From: Saccopteryx bilineata
Lineage: Eukaryota; Chordata; Mammalia; Chiroptera; Emballonuridae
Direction: 5' to 3'
DNA: 64,000 nt
Assembly (NCBI RefSeq): GCF_036850765.1
Contig: NC_089498.1
Coordinates: forward strand, 49,217,795 to 49,281,794
Shown here: positions 57,206 through 64,000 of the stretch, in pieces
How the letters are laid out: every line of letters starts with the position of its first letter
Position numbering within the stretch: position 1 is the first letter of the stretch
The notes under the pieces: model-generated
Databases searched by the model: none
What the model was told of the DNA's origin: nothing
Seen by the model: the letters and a program-made list of their open reading frames with translations, nothing else
Translations under genes and position numbers: made by a program

Positions 57206-57318
57206 ACTTGAAACCCTGGGCTTGCCCCATCTATCTACATATGGGAGTTGATGCTTCCTGCTCCTTCCCTCCTTCTGTCTCTCCTCTCAAAAAACGAATA
57301 CCAAAAAAAAAAGGTAAA
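57206..57318 (+). mobile_element. Type C SINE, 5'-truncated or decayed
   Basis: CTTGAAACCCTGGGCTTGCC, CATATGGGAGTTGATGCTTC and a CT-rich end with A-rich tail are the type C body; most of the head is not recognisable. Confidence 0.7.
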
Positions 57319-57329
57319 AAAAAATCCCA

Positions 57330-57965
57330 AAACCTGAATGTTGAAACAAATGTAATTAAAACAGCAATACCTTGACCAAAATATTGATTCTGTTATGATT
57401 TTAAAATATCTTTAGAATAATTTATTTTCTAAGAGTAGGTTCATCAACCACAGACACAAATTTGGCAAATCAAAATAGAAACAAGCTTTATTGTGGCCAA
57501 TTTGTGAGCTCCTTGGTCTGTCAAGGAAACAGCACAGATCTGTTGGGGGATGGAAACCTCTACTTTTATGTCTCTGAAAAAGACGCCTTTCTGCACATGA
57601 ATCCCTGGAGGTAAACCAATATTATATTACACTTTCCTAAATGCTACAAAGTAGATTTCTTTAGTTAAGGTCCAATTTCAGGGTGATTTCAATTGTTTAC
57701 TACTGATAGACCTTAGTGAATGTATACCATTTTCATAGTCCCAGCCCGAACAAGATTCCATTCCCTTATTCAGCAATCTTGTTATTAAGATCCTGCAGAA
57801 TTTCCCAAATGATAATAAATAGCTATACCAGAACTCACAACTCCAACAGAAATTAACAAATAGCAGGGCACAAACAGGAAACAGTGTACCCTCATCCATG
57901 GCTCCATGGTTGCAGAGATGATTTGTCACCAGGATATGTTAATGCACTAAATATTCATTCATTCG
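57330..57965. other. Unassigned non-coding sequence
   Basis: An old LTR is conceivable (AACAGCACAGATCTG region), but I cannot support it. Confidence 0.35.
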
Positions 57966-57982
57966 TTCAGAAGCAGTACCTC

Positions 57983-58127
57983 CCAGCCCTGGCTGGATAG
58001 CTCAATTAGTTCAACATGATCTCAAAGCCCAGAGGTTGTCATTTCACTGCCTGGTCAGGGCACATACAGGAACAGATATCCCTCTATCTTTCTCTCTCTT
58101 TCATTCTATCTCTCTCTCTCTCTCTAG
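57983..58127 (+). mobile_element. VES-like bat SINE
   Basis: Head AGCCCTGGCTGGATAGCTC, GGTCAGGGCACATACAGG and a (TC)n end. Related to the copy at 39146-39327. Confidence 0.8.
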
Positions 58128-58139
58128 AGTCTCTTGACT

Positions 58140-58940
58140 TATTGAGTTGGTCTTGCCTTCATGGAATTTGATGATTAGTAAGGGGAGGACATATATATAT
58201 TTTTAAAAAGGAATCAATTAAAAACATGTAATTTTATATTGAGAAATCACAGGAAATTAAGAGAAGTGTACTATGATTGAGAACAAAGGGAAACTCTTAC
58301 TTAGGCTGTGAAAGATGCCCTATCTGTGTTGGTTACATGAAATAGAAGAGCGAGCCAGCCATGTGCAGACATGGAGACAGGGAACAACATAATTGAAGAC
58401 CCTTCCACTGGAACAGCTGCAGAGTGTGTCAAAAACTGAAATGAGGACTTAGTGGCTAGAGAGGTGAGTTCTAGGCAGAGTGATGCAAAGTAAACTGGGG
58501 CTGATCATAACAAGAATTTTAAGTTTTATTCTTAGGGCAAACTTTAAGCAGGGAGCAGACATAGTCCAGAGAACAGATTTGAAGGGAAAGGACAAGAGGT
58601 AGAGAAGATGGAGTGCAAGAAATTGGAGAAATCAACTAGGATGCTACTGCAGTGGCCTAGGAAGAGAAAATGATGGTCACTGCAGAGACGGACCAAAGCA
58701 GCCTGATTCAAGGCATGTTCTGGAAATGGAATGTACACGACTTGCTGATAAATTAGGAACGGGGAGCAAGTAAAGACAAAGATGATGTTCAGGTTTTTCG
58801 CTTGAGCTGTCGGGTGAATGGTGATGTTATTTGCAAGCCTGAGGAAAGAATGGCTTTCCAGGAGAGGTGGGGGAGGGAGAATAACTCGGTATCCAGCTTC
58901 TACCTGATAAGGGCAAGAAAACTGTAACACACCCCAGTAA
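58140..58940 (-). repeat. Possible ancient interspersed repeat of unknown family
   Basis: A run of phrases (GACATGGAGACAGGGAACAAC, GCTACTGCAGTGGCCTAGG, GATGATGTTCAGGTTTTTCG, GAGCTGTCGGGTGAATGG) resembles a widely distributed old mammalian repeat, in the sense opposite to my strand guess or the same; the strand is uncertain. No ORF. Confidence 0.35.
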
Positions 58941-58944
58941 AAGA

Positions 58945-59260
58945 TATCAGAGCTGCCTCAGAGCTTTCTAGACACAAGTCTCATTTGCACCAGTATTTTA
59001 CCCCCTTCCAGTTACCCACAGAGATGTTCCCTACGTCTGTGTTTTCAAGGTCTGTAGTCATGAAGGGCAGAGAGCCCTTCACCTCTTTACATTTCTTACT
59101 AAACTACAAGCTAATGTGGCTTCCGACTGCCTTTTCTGCAATCAGAGCATTTGTTGCTCTCTGTCCCACAGGACAACTACAAATCATTATCTCCATAACA
59201 CCTGTGTGGCATCAAAATGTTGGATTTGTTCAGATTTGTTGGATTTCCTGTGACCAGAAA
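58945..59260. other. Unassigned non-coding sequence
   Basis: A short 99-codon frame (58985-59284) has no recognisable feature. Confidence 0.4.
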
Positions 59261-59264
59261 AACC

Positions 59265-59420
59265 TCAGCTATTATTCTTACTAGCTGAGTGAACTGGGTC
59301 ATGTTATTTAACTTCTGGGACCCCTGTGGGTCTTTGTAAAGACAACATCAATGATTATCTGAAAAAGCACTTTGTAAATTATAAGCAGGTACATAAATCG
59401 GTGGTGTTACTCTTTTCTCA
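59265..59420 (+). repeat. MIR element, diverged
   Basis: TACTAGCTGAGTGAACTGGG, TTATTTAACTTCTGGGACC and AAAGCACTTTGTAAATTATAAG. Confidence 0.6.
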
Positions 59421-59424
59421 TTTT

Positions 59425-61860
59425 AATCTAAATCATTACCTTTGTCACAAATAACCTGTCATTCACTTTTGTCTGCTCTCTTCCCTTTCTTCTTGCCTGC
59501 TTCTTCTGTCTCTTGTCCCCCTTCTGCCACATAAATTTGCTTTCCCGAAAAAGGCTGGTTATTTGGAGACATCATCACCAACCAATCAGAGCTCACCATT
59601 CCTTCTCGCCGGTAAGCCAATCAGATGTAACCTCCAGGTTTCTTTTCAGTGTTGCTAGGGCTTCAGGTCTACTTCTAAAAGCTGACTTGCTTGCTTTCTG
59701 TTAGTTCTCATTTTCTCTCCCTCCCTCTCCCCCCATCAGCCCCCTCCTTCCCTCTCCTGCTGCTGCCCTTCTCTCCATCCTTTTCCCCCTCCCTCTTCAG
59801 CATTTGGAACAATTTCAAATACTTAAGCCTCTCAGAAGTTTGGGTTAGGAATAAGCAAGGTTTAACTGTGTATTTTGTCCCTGGAGAAATAGGGAACAGC
59901 TATTCCATGTTCAATATTGTAGCAAGTATTTTAGCAGCTGAATGTCCCTTGGCTACATAAAATTTCGTTGTATTTTTGGCAGTTTCTTGGTGTGCAGATC
60001 AACTTGACTTCAGACAGTCGAGCATAAACTGGCATTACATTTTGGCATGATACGTCATATCACTTGAACTTCATTGGGGTTCACAAAATATATCCAAGAT
60101 ATTTTAAAGCTCTTTCAGTTTTTAACTGATGACAGAAGATGATAAATACAGTGTGGTTATTATGCTTCTGTTTCTTGAATTTTCAGGGCTGGGATTATTA
60201 GAGAAAAACACCATGGATAGCAGTGATTCTGGAACTAATACCTAATTGTTAAGTGGGTGTCCTCTCACTTGCTTCCGGCTTATCTTGGAAGCTAATTAAC
60301 ATGGGAATAATAGCTAGAGACCCTCCCTTTTCAGAGGACATGCTGATCCTTCTTTAAATGCTCCGTAGCAGGAATGTTAAGGAGATTCCCTTAACACAAA
60401 ACAGTCTGCCTTCCAAAGCCCGAAAGACGTTTGATAAGGAAAAATTACAAGTGATGTCTTTCTCATAACCTTTGCTACCTACTTAAAAACTGAAACAGTA
60501 CAAGAATTTGCTGCTTAAAATGACCAGAGAAGTGGCAGAAAGCCAGAATTCTGTCAGAAACGGCTTAGAAAAGCTTAATGATTAACAAATGGGTCACTGC
60601 CTTCAGGCTCTGACCTTTAGAACTAACCAATTTTAGCCTTGGTTAGGTTCCTTCAAATCATTATGTGTCAAAGAAAAAAAATACTTCCTAATGGCACAAT
60701 ACCACCCATCCAAAAAGGGAGTCTTAGCAGCCCACATATTTGGTAAGTAGCTTTTCTGATAACATGAAGTTGGTCCTAAGCACAGTACTAATAACTGTCT
60801 AATCATTTTCTTGGTTAGAGTTTAAGGAAGGCCCTAAGCACTACCGCATATCTTGCAGGTGAAATGTACAAAATTCGGTTAACATGGTAACCGTTCTAAA
60901 AATACCTAGGCTACAGTTTAACCACAGAGTTTCCTCCTTAACGTAAGAGAGCCACGATTCCAAGCTGTTTGAAAGTGCAGCAAAAGCAATCTCTGTCGGA
61001 CTTTGTGCACGCAGACTATTAAATCAGGCCTCGCAATGACGATCTGCAGCCACTCTGCATCAAAGTAATAATTAAAGTTTTGCAGGCCAGGACAGCAAAG
61101 CACAAACCAGCTAAGAAAAATTAAATTGATAAGCCTTTTATTTCCTCCATCTTCAACCTGTTTTCGGGTGTGGCCGGGTCTCGGAGACAGAATCACCACA
61201 CTGTAACCGCAGGGCCCCACCCGAAGGAAAGCCTGGGGCAGAAGGACCTAAAGGGACGATGGGTAGGCTGCCAAGGTTTTCCTAGCAGCCTCTGCTCCGG
61301 GCTTCCACAGAGGATGCACCGGAGACAGAATCCCCACCCAGGCTTTCCCGTCAGGGCCCTTTGCTTGGCATAGAGAGGGTGGAGTCAACCTTTCCTTGAA
61401 GCCTTTGCCCTGAGAGTTAGAAACGCATTAGGTAGGCTCTTTTGAGTTCTGAGTCTTGACTATGCAGGGTAAGAGATTTCTTACTATTTTGTCATGCCTA
61501 AACTGCCAGATTTAGTAAATGAAAACATAGTACCTGACACACAGTTACAATTGAATTTCAGATACACAATCAATTATTTAGTATAAGTATACCACAGGCA
61601 ATATTTGGGGTATACTTACGCTAAAAAAAAAATCATTTTTCACTCATTATCTGCAAAATTTAATTGAATGTCTTATATTTTATCTGACAACTCTAGCAAG
61701 GTCCTTTGATTTTCTTCCTAATATATATTTTCTTTATCTTTCAGCACCCAATCAATCAGTTGGGTTTTAATTTTTTGTGGCTTTGACTTTTGTTTGTTTG
61801 TTGTTGTTTAATTTTGCTTTGCTTTCTTTCTAAACTTTGGGTAATTTGGAAAGTCTACAG
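59425..61860. other. Repeat-poor non-coding interval, partly GC-richer
   Basis: Normal-complexity sequence without recognised SINE or LINE; 61150-61390 is richer in G+C. No convincing exon. A candidate for conserved non-coding DNA, by inference only. Confidence 0.4.
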
Positions 61861-61869
61861 GGAAAGTGA

Positions 61870-62110
61870 ACTAGCATTTACTGGGCTCATCCTTATGTCA
61901 AACCTTAGGTGCTTTTGATATATATATATGTGATATATATATATATATGATATATATATATATATCATATATATATATATGGTAAACTACTTATAATCCG
62001 CATTTTACGGAGGAGGATACCAAGGATCAGAGAGATTAAATGACTTGACCAAGGTCACACAGTTAACAAGTAGCAAAGCTGGGAATAAGTCAGATGGTTA
62101 TGACCTGAGT
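61870..62110 (-). repeat. MIR element interrupted by an AT repeat
   Basis: AGCATTTACTGGGCTCATCC and, after the AT tract, CATTTTACGGAGGAGGATAC, GAGAGATTAAATGACTTGACC and AAGGTCACACAGTTAACAAG are MIR in reverse. Confidence 0.8.
61918..61980 (+). repeat. Palindromic AT/ATATGATAT repeat
   Basis: TA tracts separated by GTGA, GA and TC form self-complementary blocks inside the MIR. Confidence 0.95.
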
Positions 62111-62369
62111 TAGTTTTGTCAACTACTTTAGTACATCTACATTAGTTAGATTTAAATGTAATGCTTAATTTTTTCATGTTTAGAAAATACGAGGTTTTTT
62201 TTTCTTAGCATACCTCAACCAAATAGCACAGATTCCATAATAACTAAAAAGCTCCAATTCCAAACTGAATTCAGAACTGTTCTCTATCAACTCCTTCTAA
62301 GCAATAAAGCTATTTTATTGACCTCTTTTCTGTGATTGGACTTCCAGCCCATTTCTAAATGCTGTCTAC

Positions 62370-62570
62370 TGGAACTATTCTAAGTAAGTGCTTGCATATA
62401 TTAATTAATTTAATGCTTAAATCTATGATATAGGTTCTAATGCCCACTTTATAGCTAAGGAAGGAAACCAAGGCTTAAAGAGGTTTAGTAACTTCCCCAA
62501 CGTCACACAGCCCAGGCTTTGCAGCCAGTAAGACCATATTTAAAACATGGTTCATTCACTTAGGAGCATA
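62370..62570 (-). repeat. MIR element
   Basis: CTTTATAGCTAAGGAAGGAAAC, AAAGAGGTTTAGTAACTTCC and AACGTCACACAGCCC, MIR in reverse. Confidence 0.75.
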
Positions 62571-62675
62571 TAACCGACTGTAGGAAAGGCTCTGAAATTT
62601 AATTTCTCCACACCATAAATAGGAAATATCAGTGCCTCTTCCATGAGGAAAAAGCTTTGCAGATAGTAAGTACTC

Positions 62676-62731
62676 AGTAAGTACTTACTATACAGACATA
62701 AATTTATATGTCTGTATAGTAAGTACTTACT
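62676..62731. repeat. Perfect hairpin: 25-bp arms, 6-nt loop
   Basis: Left arm 62676-62700 and right arm 62707-62731 are exact reverse complements around AATTTA. Each arm also contains AGTAAGTACTTACT, which is itself a palindrome, and further AGTAAGTAC/TCAGTAA copies flank the structure. Confidence 0.97.
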
Positions 62732-62837
62732 CAGTAAATTTACTTATTCAGTAAGTACACACATAAATTTATAAAATGATTTTGAGAATTACCTTTATTC
62801 AGCACTTGTGACAGTAAGAGACTTAAGGGAATACTCG

Positions 62838-63230
62838 GGATGGGCAACTTTCTTCTGTAAAGGGCCAGAGAATAAATAGATTAGGTTTTTCAGGCCAGGA
62901 GGCAGAATCAAGGATATTACATAGGCAGTTACATAACAAGAGACAAAACAAATTTCTACCTATCTTTACCAACAAAACTGAAAATGATAATAATAGAGTA
63001 CAATTAGTATAAGACTACTAATGAGATAAATGCAATTCTTTTATCATGGGCAAAAGATAACATTTTACTTAATTGGGATTCAAAGTTAGTATTTCCTATC
63101 ATCAGAATCAATTACACATGTCCATCTATTAATGCTGACTTATGAGATTTTACATATTTCATCTTTGAAAATGTCTTTTCATGCAGAAAGGTACAGCCAA
63201 GTATTAATATCTGTCCAAGAGTATATGATT
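62838..63230 (-). repeat. Old hAT (Charlie-group) fragment
   Basis: GGGCAACTTTCTTCTGTAAA and GGGCCAGAGAATAAATAG are a Charlie-type terminal sequence; the AT-rich continuation to ~63230 is plausible interior. Right end not found. Confidence 0.5.
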
Positions 63231-63234
63231 TTAA

Positions 63235-63970
63235 TTTAGCACATTTATTGGTTGGAAGGCACTTAAAGAATTCTACTCAAATCTTCTCTTAATAGTTGCC
63301 TTTTAACATGTCATTAAATTGCTTTTATTTGAAGGGTAGGTGGAAGCTTCTCAATTGCACAGTTAAATGGATTTTGAAATATGGAAATTTTGTTTGCACT
63401 TGAATCAAGGTTAAAAAAAAACCTCTGGAACTGTAGTTTGAGCTCAGAAATCTATCTGATGCATATTTGTATGGAAATGGAGGCCTTGCTTCTTGTTTTA
63501 ACTTTTAATAACACAAGAAATATACTGCTCACAAATATTAGAGCATATTTCAAAATGAATATGAAGCGATAAAATATCGCCTAATTTTTGTATGTATAAA
63601 GCAGCTTGGTATGTGATTCAAACAACATTAGCTGTCATAGAAATGAGTTTACCACAGTAATAACTTATACAATTATGTTCTGTTTTGCCTTTTAATTTAA
63701 GGTTGTATTCATGAAGAAACATTATCAAATCCACAAGAAAAACTCATTTCCAAAACCATTTAGTGTTCAATTATTGTAGTGAATGGTAGCATATGTCATT
63801 CACAAAAATTTCAATCATGGCCTTCAAAAAATTAAAATAAAATTTTATCACTGCTTAACAATTGATCTACCCTGTGGTAGAGAACTAGGATATTTCAGTT
63901 AAGTCCAGAAAATTAAGTGAAGCTAGCTCACCATTAACACTTTTAATTAGAAAAACAAAAACAGAAGCAA
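63235..63970. other. Unassigned non-coding sequence
   Basis: No gene or recognised repeat. Confidence 0.45.
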
Positions 63971-63971
63971 A

Positions 63972-64000
63972 ACTTTATTTATTCATTTTAGAGAGGAGAG
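63972..64000 (-). mobile_element. Start of a type C SINE tail, cut by the window end
   Basis: ACTTTATTTATTCATTTTAGAGAGGAGAG is the reverse complement of the A/T-rich and CT-rich end of a type C SINE, as seen at 46840-46865. The body would lie beyond the window. Confidence 0.7.

Noticed and set aside
1..64000. CRISPR arrays, operons, bacterial-type promoters and defence systems
   Set aside because: The window is mammalian nuclear DNA; the repeats are SINEs, LINEs, MITEs and microsatellites, with no regularly spaced direct repeats apart from the L1 monomers.

Overview
This is a stretch of mammalian nuclear DNA, almost certainly from a bat. It contains no host gene that I can recognise. The bat assignment rests on about two dozen tRNA-derived SINEs of bat type (VES/Rhin-like). 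I label them type A (~390 bp, head starting GGCCCTGGCTGGTTGGCTC), type B (~330 bp, head starting GCCTGACC, with repeated TTGAGC motifs), type C (~190 bp, B-like head, short body ending in a CT-rich tract) and a VES-like type. Types A, B and C together make me favour a horseshoe-bat-like (rhinolophoid) genome; that last step is inference. Base composition is AT-rich apart from one CpG-rich island, which is the promoter of a retrotransposon.

The main object is a full-length LINE-1 on the minus strand (about 14424-22251, 7.8 kb) flanked by an 11-bp target-site duplication. Both proteins are open: ORF1p (331 aa) and ORF2p (1275 aa, with every endonuclease and reverse-transcriptase catalytic residue I could check present). 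Its 5'UTR is about 2.4 kb, contains roughly 2.5 tandem units of ~242 bp, and begins with a CRE palindrome and a YY1-like motif. The ORF1-ORF2 spacer is 326 bp and carries a 79-codon reading frame whose stop overlaps the ORF2 start. The element looks young and possibly competent.

Layout. 0-9.3 kb: ordinary non-coding DNA with SINEs, MIRs, microsatellites and a poly-G run. 9.3-13.2 kb: old plus-strand L1 pieces in apparently permuted order, carrying nested SINEs and a palindromic SPIN-like hAT MITE with a perfect 8-bp duplication. 14.4-22.3 kb: the intact L1. 22.3-34.5 kb: a 297-bp hAT MITE, MIR and L2 relics, a MaLR-like LTR and long repeat-poor stretches. 34.5-48.7 kb: dense SINE insertions, L2, AT microsatellites, and an unrecognised reading frame at 45.0-45.5 kb that may be a decayed pseudogene. 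50.7-56.6 kb: two old minus-strand L1s, interrupted by a 5'-truncated type A SINE, a tRNA-headed SINE whose 3' tail is ~90% identical to the 3' end of the intact L1, a MER20-like piece and a Tigger-like MITE. 57-64 kb: decayed SINEs, MIRs, a repeat-poor stretch and a perfect 25-bp-arm hairpin; the window ends inside another SINE.

The elements interact in a known way: L1 ORF2p is the usual source of reverse transcriptase for SINEs, so the intact L1 and the clean SINEs with target-site duplications belong to one retrotransposition economy. The hAT and Tigger MITEs are separate cut-and-paste passengers with no transposase here.
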